Of a stretch of DNA of 5,294 nt, positions 1 through 5,061 are shown piece by piece. Location of the stretch: positions 1 through 5,294 of the forward strand of contig CATYHY010000110.1 in the NCBI GenBank assembly GCA_958407085.1, in the 5' to 3' direction. Under the pieces are notes generated by a model. It was given only the letters and a program-made list of their open reading frames with translations. It made no database searches and was not told where the DNA came from. Numbering within the stretch: position 1 is the stretch's first letter; every line of letters starts with the position of its first letter. Source of the DNA: an uncultured Collinsella sp. Lineage in GTDB: Bacteria > Actinomycetota > Coriobacteriia > Coriobacteriales > Coriobacteriaceae. A program made the position numbers and the translations under genes.

Positions 1-65
1 AACTGCTTTTTGGGACCCATTTGTGCGGGGGAGTTGTGGAGTTGTGCAGGCAGACGAGGTTTTTC

Positions 66-94
66 TGGAAATACGCACCCAATGCGCGTATAGT
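66..94 (+). promoter_or_regulatory. Candidate sigma-70-type promoter for rplE onward
   Basis: TGGAAA at 66-71 matches TTGACA at 4 of 6 positions, and TATAGT at 89-94 matches TATAAT at 5 of 6, with an optimal 17-bp spacer. Transcription would start near 101, leaving a leader of about 130 nt before the rplE ATG. An inverted repeat, ATACGC (71-76) and GCGTAT (86-91), lies across the spacer and into the -10 box and could be an operator. The motif match is direct observation; promoter activity is inference. Confidence 0.45.
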
Positions 95-217
95 ACCGAT
101 TGTTTTGTCGGCTCCTGCTGCGTCGAGTCCAAACCGCAAAATGCCATGAGCGGCGCGGATGCAGCCAGGAGGCACGAGGACAACCCATCGTGGCCACGCC
201 CCGTGCTTAAAACCCCA

Positions 218-225
218 AGAAGGAG
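218..225 (+). promoter_or_regulatory. Ribosome binding site of rplE
   Basis: AGAAGGAG ends 6 nt before the ATG at 232. It is a strong Shine-Dalgarno match and fixes the rplE start. Confidence 0.85.
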
Positions 226-231
226 TGAACA

Positions 232-789
232 ATGGCAGAAGAGAAGTATGTGCCGCGTCTGAAGACCAAGTACAACAACGAGGTCAAGCAGCAGCTTCAG
301 GACAAGTTCCAGTACGAGAACGTCATGATGATCCCCAAGTTTGAGAAGATCGTCGTGAACATGGGTGTCGGCGAGGCCGCTACCGATTCCAAGGCCATCG
401 ACGGTGCCGTGCGCGACCTGCGCGCCATCACCGGCCAGCAGCCGATGATCACCCGTGCCCGCAAGTCCATCGCTACCTTCCGCCTGCGCGCTGGTATGCC
501 GATCGGCTGCAAGGTTACCCTGCGTGGCGACCGTATGTGGGAGTTCTTCGATCGTCTGACCTCCGTCGCGATCCCCCGTATCCGCGACTTCCGCGGCATC
601 TCCGCCAAGAGCTTCGACGGCCGTGGTAACTTCTCCATGGGCGTCACCGAGCAGCTCATCTTCCCCGAGATCGACTTCGACTCCGTCGATCACCAGCGCG
701 GTATGGACATCACTTTCGTGACCACCGCCAATACCGATGAGGAGGCCAAGGCCCTTCTGGACGCCTTCGGTTTCCCGTTCAAGAAATAG
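232..789 (+). CDS. rplE: 50S ribosomal protein L5
   Basis: L5 is a large-subunit protein that binds 5S rRNA with L18 in the central protuberance and contacts P-site tRNA. The 185-aa product has the usual bacterial length (about 180). The N-terminal part includes FEKIVVNMGVGEA (residues 37-49); the L5 signature region is at about 63-79 (LRAITGQQPMITRARKS), followed by AGMPIGCKVTLRGDRMWEFFDRL (87-109, two adjoining segments). The C-terminal half carries RDFRGIS (118-124), GNFSMGVTEQLIFPEI (132-147) and the MDITFVTTANTDEEA segment ending in FGFPFKK. The ATG at 232 has a well-spaced AGAAGGAG upstream. It is the first gene of the visible run and is followed at once by a long hairpin. The odd point is the missing rplX immediately upstream. 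Identity is certain. Confidence 0.99.
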   Translation: MAEEKYVPRLKTKYNNEVKQQLQDKFQYENVMMIPKFEKIVVNMGVGEAATDSKAIDGAVRDLRAITGQQPMITRARKSIATFRLRAGMPIGCKVTLRGDRMWEFFDRLTSVAIPRIRDFRGISAKSFDGRGNFSMGVTEQLIFPEIDFDSVDHQRGMDITFVTTANTDEEAKALLDAFGFPFKK

Positions 790-843
790 GTTCACCTGCC
801 CTATAAGCGCCGTTCCCACAAGGGGGCGGCGCTTGGGGCGAAC
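790..843 (+). promoter_or_regulatory. Long intergenic hairpin between rplE and rpsN
   Basis: Starting at the base after the rplE stop, the RNA can fold into a long stem-loop. The core pairs 804-817 with 822-835 without a mismatch (14 pairs including three G-U) around an ACAA loop at 818-821. After a 2-nt bulge (802-803), 798-801 pairs with 836-839. After a 4-nt bulge (794-797), 790-793 pairs with 840-843. That is about 22 pairs in all. No U-tract follows (AACAATACTCTATG), so it is not a classical intrinsic terminator. It could be a processing site, a 3'-end stabiliser, a pausing site or a ribosomal-protein binding site. The fold was read by eye; the role is unknown. Confidence 0.75.
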
Positions 844-856
844 AATACTCTATGTG

Positions 857-862
857 AGGAGG
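857..862 (+). promoter_or_regulatory. Ribosome binding site deciding the rpsN GTG start
   Basis: AGGAGG is a full Shine-Dalgarno match ending 6 nt before the GTG at 869. It favours this start over the in-frame ATG at 884, which would remove the conserved N-terminal MAKTS. Confidence 0.85.
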
Positions 863-868
863 ATATAA

Positions 869-1054
869 GTGGCTAAGACATCGATGATCGTCAAGTGCAA
901 TCGCAAGCAGAAGTTCTCTACTCGTGAGTACACGCGCTGCCAGCGCTGCGGCCGTCCGCACTCTGTGTACCGCAAGTTCGGCCTGTGCCGTGTCTGCTTC
1001 CGCGAGCTTGCACTCAAGGGCGAGCTTCCCGGCGTTAAGAAGGCCAGCTGGTAA
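869..1054 (+). CDS. rpsN: 30S ribosomal protein S14, zinc-binding (type Z)
   Basis: S14 sits in the head of the small subunit near S3 and S10 and is needed for 30S assembly. The 61-aa product is the short zinc-containing form, also called rpsZ or rpsN1; zinc-free paralogues are about 90-100 aa. The zinc ribbon is plain: C24-x2-C27 and C40-x2-C43, within RCQRCGRPHSVYRKFGLCRVCFREL (residues 23-47). The C-terminus LPGVKKASW is typical of the family. Translation starts at GTG, supported by AGGAGG 6 nt upstream and the standard MAKTS N-terminus. It lies between L5 and S8, its usual place. All four cysteines are present, so zinc binding is expected. Any zinc-free paralogue would be elsewhere in the genome. 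Confidence 0.98.
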   Translation: MAKTSMIVKCNRKQKFSTREYTRCQRCGRPHSVYRKFGLCRVCFRELALKGELPGVKKASW

Positions 1055-1173
1055 GTCACTACCAGCGTTTCAAGCATCAGTTTGGAACAGGGAAAACGCG
1101 CTAAAAAGGCTTTGCCGTTAAGGGCGGCGAAGAACCAAGAGCACGTGTTCATCAAGAACGAAGGAGAATCTGT
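1055..1173 (+). other. rpsN-rpsH intergenic region with a modest hairpin
   Basis: This 119-nt gap is long for the cluster. No small gene with a credible start and Shine-Dalgarno sequence is visible. CTTTGCCG (1110-1117) can pair with CGGCGAAG (1125-1132), with one G-U, around a 7-nt loop; no U-tract follows. The rpsH ribosome binding site AAGGAG is at 1161-1166, 7 nt before its ATG. I see no clear promoter. Confidence 0.5.
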
Positions 1174-1572
1174 ATGAACCTTACAGACCCGATCGCAGAT
1201 ATGCTTACGCGCATCCGTAACGCTAACTCTGTGAACAAGGCCACGGTCTCCATGCCGAGCAGCAAGAAGCTCGTCGAGATCGCTCGTGTTCTGCACGAGG
1301 AGGGCTACATCGAGGGCTACGATGTCGAGGACACCGTGCCCCAGAAGACTCTGCACATCACGCTTAAGTATGGTCCCAAGAAGGCTAAGGTCATCAACGG
1401 CATCCGCCGCATTTCCAAGCCGGGCCTGCGTAAGTACACCGGCGTTGCCGACATGCCCCGCGTCCGCGGTGGCCTTGGTACCGCCATTATTTCCACCAGC
1501 CATGGCGTTATGACCGACCGCGATGCTCGCAAGCACAACGTCGGCGGCGAGATCATCGCTTACGTCTGGTAA
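1174..1572 (+). CDS. rpsH: 30S ribosomal protein S8
   Basis: S8 is a primary 16S rRNA-binding protein (helices 21 and 25) that nucleates the 30S platform. In E. coli it also represses the spc operon by binding its mRNA. The 132-aa product has the usual length. The N-terminal domain begins MNLTDPIADMLTRIRNA (residues 1-17), as in nearly all bacterial S8. The C-terminal RNA-binding signature spans about 102-132 and includes ISTSHGVMTDRDARKHNVGG, ending in the hallmark YVW. The ATG is preceded by AAGGAG with 7-nt spacing. Whether this S8 regulates its own cluster cannot be seen, but the hairpins at 790-843 and 1110-1132 are candidates to test. Identity is certain. Confidence 0.99.
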   Translation: MNLTDPIADMLTRIRNANSVNKATVSMPSSKKLVEIARVLHEEGYIEGYDVEDTVPQKTLHITLKYGPKKAKVINGIRRISKPGLRKYTGVADMPRVRGGLGTAIISTSHGVMTDRDARKHNVGGEIIAYVW

Positions 1573-1593
1573 TTCGCTCGGTAGGTAGAAGGA

Positions 1594-1599
1594 AAGGAG
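1594..1599 (+). promoter_or_regulatory. Ribosome binding site deciding the rplF GTG start
   Basis: AAGGAG ends 6 nt before the GTG at 1606, which gives the canonical MSRIGNKP N-terminus of L6. The rpsH-rplF gap is 33 nt. Confidence 0.85.
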
Positions 1600-1605
1600 A
1601 TCACC

Positions 1606-2142
1606 GTGTCTCGTATCGGTAATAAGCCTGTCCAGATTCCCGCCGGAGTCGAAGTGGCAGTCAACGGCAACAACGTTTCCGTCAAGGGCCCCAAGGGCCA
1701 GCTCGAGCTCGATGTCTATGAGAAGCTCACCGTCAACGTCGAGGACAACGTCCTCACCGTTTCCCGTCCCGACGACGAGCGTGAGACCCGTGCCCGCCAC
1801 GGCCTCACCCGCGCCCTCATCCACAACATGGTTGTTGGCGTTTCCGAGGGCTTCGAGAAGAAGCTCGAGCTCGCCGGCGTCGGTTACCGCGTGCAGCAGA
1901 AGGGCAAGAACCTCGAGTTCTCCCTGGGCTTCTCGCACCCTGTGATCGTCGAGGCTCCCGAGGGCATCACCTTCGAGGTTCCCGACAACACCCACGTGAA
2001 CGTCAAGGGTATCAACAAGCAGCAGGTCGGTCAGATCGCCGCTGAGATTCGCGGCCATCGTCCTCCCGAGCCTTACAAGGGCAAGGGTATCCACTATGTT
2101 GGCGAGCACATCCGCCGCAAGCTGGGTAAGGCCGCCAAGTAG
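1606..2142 (+). CDS. rplF: 50S ribosomal protein L6
   Basis: L6 binds 23S rRNA near the sarcin-ricin loop and the factor-binding region of the large subunit. The 178-aa product matches the bacterial length and shows two tandem L6 folds. Domain 1 (about 1-80) opens with MSRIGNKPVQIP and contains VSVKGPKGQL (25-34). Domain 2 (about 83-178) contains LAGVGYRVQQKG (89-100) and LGFSHPV (107-113). The family signature PPEPYKGKGIHY lies at 153-164, followed by the basic tail GEHIRRKLGKAAK. GTG is the start, supported by AAGGAG at 1594-1599 and the conserved N-terminus. The usual residue before the signature tyrosine is often Arg or Lys; here it is His163, a mild variant. Identity is certain. Confidence 0.99.
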   Translation: MSRIGNKPVQIPAGVEVAVNGNNVSVKGPKGQLELDVYEKLTVNVEDNVLTVSRPDDERETRARHGLTRALIHNMVVGVSEGFEKKLELAGVGYRVQQKGKNLEFSLGFSHPVIVEAPEGITFEVPDNTHVNVKGINKQQVGQIAAEIRGHRPPEPYKGKGIHYVGEHIRRKLGKAAK

Positions 2143-2167
2143 TCGTAACCGACTTACTCGCATAAGA

Positions 2168-2189
2168 CCAGCACCCCGTTAGGTGCTGG
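2168..2189 (+). promoter_or_regulatory. Perfect hairpin between rplF and rplR
   Basis: CCAGCACC (2168-2175) pairs perfectly with GGTGCTGG (2182-2189) around a 6-nt loop, CCGTTA. A run of five T follows only at 2201-2205, 11 nt after the stem, and merges with the rplR Shine-Dalgarno sequence (TAGGAG, 2205-2210). The distance makes a classical terminator unlikely. A pause, processing or translational control element is possible. Confidence 0.6.
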
Positions 2190-2217
2190 CAAGATCAACC
2201 TTTTTAGGAGTTTACGT

Positions 2218-2586
2218 ATGAACAAGCATAAGGCGAAGCTGGAAGGCCTCAAGCGTCGTCAGCGTCGTGTTCGCGGCAAGGTCTCGGGTACCGCCGAGCG
2301 TCCGCGTCTTCGCGTGACCCGTACCAACGCCAACATCTATGCCCAGATCATCGACGACAGCAAGGGCTCCAGCCTGACGCTCGTCTCCGCCTCGACCCTC
2401 GAGGCCGAGTTCAAGGGCACCCACACCTCGAACAAGGAGGCTGCGGAGAAGGTCGGTCAGCTCGTTGGCAAGCGTGCCATCGAGGCCGGCATCACCAAGG
2501 TCGCTTTCGATCGTGGTGGCCGTATCTACCATGGCCGCGTCAAGGCCCTCGCCGACGGTGCTCGTGCCGCCGGTCTCGAGTTCTAG
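2218..2586 (+). CDS. rplR: 50S ribosomal protein L18
   Basis: L18 binds 5S rRNA and, with L5, docks it in the central protuberance. The 122-aa product has the standard bacterial length. A very basic N-terminal tail (KRRQRRVRGKVSGT, residues 12-25) is followed by ERPRLRVTRTNANIYAQIIDD (27-47, two adjoining segments), the core alpha/beta fold, and the diagnostic C-terminus FDRGGRIYHGRVKALADGAR (97-116) ending AAGLEF. The ATG has TAGGAG 7 nt upstream. The stop codon overlaps the Shine-Dalgarno sequence of rpsE, so the two are probably translationally coupled. Identity is certain. Confidence 0.99.
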   Translation: MNKHKAKLEGLKRRQRRVRGKVSGTAERPRLRVTRTNANIYAQIIDDSKGSSLTLVSASTLEAEFKGTHTSNKEAAEKVGQLVGKRAIEAGITKVAFDRGGRIYHGRVKALADGARAAGLEF

Positions 2587-2600
2587 GAGGTATGTAGCAC

Positions 2601-3125
2601 ATGGCTCGTAATCAGAAGCAGCAGCGCGAGGCCTCCGAGTTCGAGGAGCGCGTCGTTTACATCAACCGCGTGTCGAAGACCGTCAAGGGTGGTCGTCGCA
2701 TGAGCCTCGTCGCTCTCGTCGTCGTTGGCGACGGCAAGGGCAACGTCGGCGTTGGCATGGGCAAGTCCGCTGAGGTGCCCATGGCCATCTCCAAGGCGTC
2801 TCTCGATGCCAAGAAGAACATGTTCCACGTGCCGGTGACCGATCAGGGCACCATCCCGCACGAGGTTCTCGGCCACTTTGGTGCCGGCCGCATCATCATC
2901 AAGCCCGCTGTCGAGGGTACCGGCGTTATCGCCGGCGGCGCTGTGCGTCCCCTCTTCGAGCTTGCTGGCATCAAGAACGTCCTGTCCAAGTCCCTCGGTA
3001 CCGACAACGGCCTCAACATCATCAAGGCTGCCGTCGAGGGCCTCAAGGAGCTCTCCAGCCCTGAGGACGTCGCGGCTCGCCGTGGCCTGACGGTCTCCGA
3101 GATGTTCGTCGGTAAGGAGAACTAA
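2601..3125 (+). CDS. rpsE: 30S ribosomal protein S5
   Basis: S5 lies at the mRNA entry side of the small subunit and takes part in decoding fidelity. The 174-aa product fits the family. The N-terminal double-stranded-RNA-binding-like domain covers about 15-80, with VYINRVSKTVKGGRRMSLVA (19-38) and VVVGDGKGNVGVGMGKSAEVP (40-60, two adjoining segments). The C-terminal domain has GAGRIIIKPAVEGTGVIAGG (94-113) and the AGIKNVLSKSLG segment (122-133). The loop around residues 24-32 corresponds to the region where spectinomycin-resistance changes occur in other bacteria; Lys and Gly residues there are intact. Its AGGAGGT (2585-2591) overlaps the rplR stop and lies 9 nt before the ATG. rpmD follows after 2 nt. 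Confidence 0.99.
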   Translation: MARNQKQQREASEFEERVVYINRVSKTVKGGRRMSLVALVVVGDGKGNVGVGMGKSAEVPMAISKASLDAKKNMFHVPVTDQGTIPHEVLGHFGAGRIIIKPAVEGTGVIAGGAVRPLFELAGIKNVLSKSLGTDNGLNIIKAAVEGLKELSSPEDVAARRGLTVSEMFVGKEN

Positions 3126-3127
3126 GC

Positions 3128-3310
3128 ATGGCTGACACCATCAAGATCAAGCAGGTCCGCAGCACCAACGGTTGCAAGCAGGACCAGGTCCGTACTGTCC
3201 GTGCCCTCGGTCTCCACAGGATCCGCGAGGTTCGCGAGATTGCTGACAACGAGTCCGTCCGCGGCATGATCTTCAAGGTCAAGCACCTTGTCGAGATTGT
3301 AGAGGAGTAG
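3128..3310 (+). CDS. rpmD: 50S ribosomal protein L30
   Basis: L30 is a small 23S rRNA-binding protein, present in many but not all bacteria. The 60-aa product has the expected length. It shows IKIKQVRSTNGCKQDQVRTV (residues 5-24) and ALGLHRIREVREIADNESVR (26-45), followed by GMIFKVKHLVEIVEE, the standard single L30 fold. Its ATG is only 2 nt after the rpsE stop; AAGGAG at 3114-3119, inside the end of rpsE, is its ribosome binding site (8-nt spacing), implying translational coupling. The gap to rplO is 3 nt. Confidence 0.98.
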   Translation: MADTIKIKQVRSTNGCKQDQVRTVRALGLHRIREVREIADNESVRGMIFKVKHLVEIVEE

Positions 3311-3313
3311 CAA

Positions 3314-3763
3314 ATGCAGCTTCACGATCTTACTCCCGCGCCCGGTTCCACCAAGAACCGCAAGCGCGTCGGCCGTGGCAATTCTTCGGGTCACGGCACC
3401 ACTTCTGGCCGCGGCCAGAAGGGCCAGGGTTCCCGCTCTGGCGGCACCAAGGGTGCCGGCTTCGAGGGTGGCCAGACTCCGCTGGCTATGCGCCTGCCCA
3501 AGCTTCCGGGCTTCCGTAACCCCCGTCGTATCGAGTACACCGCTGTTAACGTTGAGCGTCTCGAGCGCAAGTTCGAGGACGGCGCTGTGATCGACGGTGC
3601 CGCTCTTAAGGCCGCTCGCATCACCAAGAGCGAGTTCGAGCCCGTCAAGGTGCTCGGCAATGGTGAGCTCACCAAGAAGTTCACGGTCAAGGTCGACAAG
3701 GTCAGCGCTTCTGCGCAGGCCAAGATCGAGGCCGCCGGCGGAAAGGTCGAGCTGCCGTGCTAA
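3314..3763 (+). CDS. rplO: 50S ribosomal protein L15
   Basis: L15 is a late-assembling 23S rRNA-binding protein of the large subunit. The 149-aa product has the usual length. Its long basic, glycine-rich N-terminal extension (about residues 8-55) contains KRVGRGNSSGHGTTSGRGQK (17-36) and GSRSGG, which thread into rRNA. Next come LPKLPGFRNP (61-70) and a globular C-terminal domain with the signature VKVLGNGELTKKFTVKV (111-127) through IEAAGGKVE (138-146). The ATG is 3 nt after the rpmD stop, with AGAGGAG (3301-3307) inside the end of rpmD. The last 7 nt overlap secY. The protein ends in cysteine, a small peculiarity of no known meaning. Confidence 0.99.
   Translation: MQLHDLTPAPGSTKNRKRVGRGNSSGHGTTSGRGQKGQGSRSGGTKGAGFEGGQTPLAMRLPKLPGFRNPRRIEYTAVNVERLERKFEDGAVIDGAALKAARITKSEFEPVKVLGNGELTKKFTVKVDKVSASAQAKIEAAGGKVELPC
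3741..3746 (+). promoter_or_regulatory. Probable ribosome binding site of secY, inside rplO
   Basis: GAAAGG ends 10 nt before the GTG at 3757. It is weaker and more distant than others in the run, which suits initiation by terminating rplO ribosomes. No other in-frame start is available before the first conserved SecY residues. Confidence 0.5.
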
Positions 3764-5043
3764 ATGGTCTTAAGAATGCTTTCCGCATCAAAGAATTGCG
3801 CGAAAAGATTCTTTTTACCATAGCTATGCTCGTCGTGTACCGCATTGGTGCGCACGTTCCTGTGCCCGGCATTCCCTTCCAGGGGATGCTGGGCCTTTTC
3901 TCGACCGATAACAATTCGGTCGCCGCAGGTGCTATGGCCCTCCTGAATCTTTTCTCTGGCGGCGCGTTGAGCTATGTGTCGGTGTTTTCGCTGGGCATCA
4001 TGCCTTACATCACCAGCTCGATCATCCTCCAGATGCTCCAGGCCGTCGTGCCTTCCCTGCATGAGCTTGCCCGCGAGGGCGAGGTCGGTCAGACCAAGAT
4101 TACGCAGTATTCGCGTTACCTCACCCTGGCTCTGGCAATCCTCAACTCCGTGGGTTACCTCTTCCTCTTTAAGAGCTTCGGCATCAGCTTCAATGGCGCC
4201 GGCGCTCCCGAGATCATCTTCGACCTCATGATCGTCGGTACGCTCACCGCGGGCGCCATGCTGATCATGTGGATTGGTGAGCTCATCACCCAGCGCGGTA
4301 TCGGCAATGGCATGTCGCTGATCATCTTCGCGAACATCATGGCCGGTCTGCCGCAGGCTATCTTCTCCAGCACCGAGGGCAATGCCGGTGGCATCATCAC
4401 CATGGTGATCATCTGCGCCATCATCCTGCTGGTTATCCCGCTGATTGTTTTCCTTGAGCGCGGCCAGCGCCGCATCCCGGTCTCCTACGCTAAGCGCGTC
4501 GTGGGCCGTCGCATGATGGGTGGCCAGACCACCTACCTGCCCATCAAGGTCAACACCGCGGGTGTCGTGCCGATCATCTTCGCTTCGGCGCTGCTGTACT
4601 TCCCGGCTCAGATTGCCGTGTTCTTCCCCGGCATCGGCTGGATTCAGGCAGTTGCCTCCGCGCTTTCGACCGGTTGGCTCAACTGGGTGCTTAACGTTGT
4701 CCTCATCGTGTTCTTCGCGTACTTCTACACCTCCATGGTGTTCAACCCCGATGACACGGCCGATAACCTTAAGAAGCAGGGCGGCTTTATTCCGGGCGTC
4801 CGTCCGGGTAGGGCTACCGCGGCCTACATCAAGAACGCGCTCAACAAGATCACGCTTCCCAGCGCTGTCTTTTTGGCGCTCATCGCCATCGTGCCTTCGA
4901 TCATCTTCTCCTTCACGGGTAACCATCTGATCCAGGCATTTGGCGGCACGTCCATCCTCATCATGGTCGGCGTCGTGCTCGACACGGTCGATAAGCTCGA
5001 AGGCCAGATCAAGATGTATGATTACGATGGATTCTTTAAATAG
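3757..5043 (+). CDS. secY: Preprotein translocase subunit SecY
   Basis: SecY is the pore-forming subunit of the SecYEG channel in the cytoplasmic membrane, taking unfolded preproteins from SecA or nascent membrane proteins from the ribosome. The 428-aa product has the usual length and ten predicted membrane segments, near residues 16-36, 69-90, 118-139, 151-172, 182-200, 212-233, 268-290, 306-327, 366-387 and 394-412. Signature 1 is around 79-94 (LGIMPYITSSIILQML), and signature 2 is GIGNGMSLIIFANIMAGLP (181-199). The cytoplasmic loops hold KRVVGRRMMGGQTTYLPIKV (246-265) and GGFIPGVRPG (342-351), where ribosome and SecA bind. It starts at GTG, giving MLNGLKNAFRIKELREKILF, and overlaps rplO by 7 nt. 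The ATG at 3764 is out of frame. The first two dozen codons are A/T-richer than the rest. Confidence 0.98.
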   Translation: MLNGLKNAFRIKELREKILFTIAMLVVYRIGAHVPVPGIPFQGMLGLFSTDNNSVAAGAMALLNLFSGGALSYVSVFSLGIMPYITSSIILQMLQAVVPSLHELAREGEVGQTKITQYSRYLTLALAILNSVGYLFLFKSFGISFNGAGAPEIIFDLMIVGTLTAGAMLIMWIGELITQRGIGNGMSLIIFANIMAGLPQAIFSSTEGNAGGIITMVIICAIILLVIPLIVFLERGQRRIPVSYAKRVVGRRMMGGQTTYLPIKVNTAGVVPIIFASALLYFPAQIAVFFPGIGWIQAVASALSTGWLNWVLNVVLIVFFAYFYTSMVFNPDDTADNLKKQGGFIPGVRPGRATAAYIKNALNKITLPSAVFLALIAIVPSIIFSFTGNHLIQAFGGTSILIMVGVVLDTVDKLEGQIKMYDYDGFFK

Positions 5044-5049
5044 GCTAGA

Positions 5050-5054
5050 GGAGG
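5050..5054 (+). promoter_or_regulatory. Ribosome binding site of adk
   Basis: GGAGG, within GAGGAGGA, ends 7 nt before the ATG at 5062. It occupies most of the 18-nt secY-adk gap. Confidence 0.85.
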
Positions 5055-5061
5055 ATTGCTC

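Larger units (their letters stand above)
1..231 (+). other. Non-coding leader upstream of rplE; no rplX visible
   Basis: This 231-base stretch before rplE shows no convincing gene. The + strand frame that stays open (23-262) reads as a Cys/Arg-rich sequence without family features and runs into rplE out of frame. None of the three forward frames gives the zinc-ribbon-like C-terminus expected of L24, the usual neighbour of L5. Visible elements are a GGGACCC palindrome (12-18), a tandem GAGTTGTG duplication (31-46), a promoter-like pair (66-94), an AGGAGG sequence at 167-172 with no well-spaced start codon, a perfect CGTGGCCACG palindrome (189-198) and the rplE ribosome binding site (218-225). 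It is best read as a promoter plus roughly 130-nt 5' leader. A displaced rplX further upstream or an assembly join cannot be excluded. Confidence 0.6.

Noticed and set aside
190..210. Six-codon GTG leader peptide (GTG to TAA) after AGGAGG at 167-172
   Set aside because: The spacing from AGGAGG to the GTG is 17 nt, too long for initiation, and the peptide has no run of a single amino acid that would suggest attenuation.
23..262. 79-codon open frame in the leader, running into rplE out of frame
   Set aside because: No ribosome binding site at any of its starts, no recognisable domain, and the Cys/Arg-rich composition resembles random translation; it overlaps the rplE start.
805..834. Intrinsic terminator after rplE
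   Set aside because: The stem is strong, but the following bases (GGGGCGAACAATACTC) contain no U-tract, and stopping here would cut off essential downstream genes.
850..2163. 437-aa open frame on the - strand, antisense to rpsN, rpsH and rplF
   Set aside because: It spans three certain genes and their spacers and has the Leu/Val/Asp-rich composition typical of mirror frames of ribosomal-protein genes.
2592..2597. ATGTAG start-stop element just before rpsE
   Set aside because: It lies only 1 nt after AGGAGG, too close to be used as a start; it is most likely incidental spacer sequence.
3764..3766. ATG right after the rplO stop as the start of secY
   Set aside because: It is not in the SecY frame and its translation gives no SecY residues; the GTG at 3757 gives the expected N-terminus.
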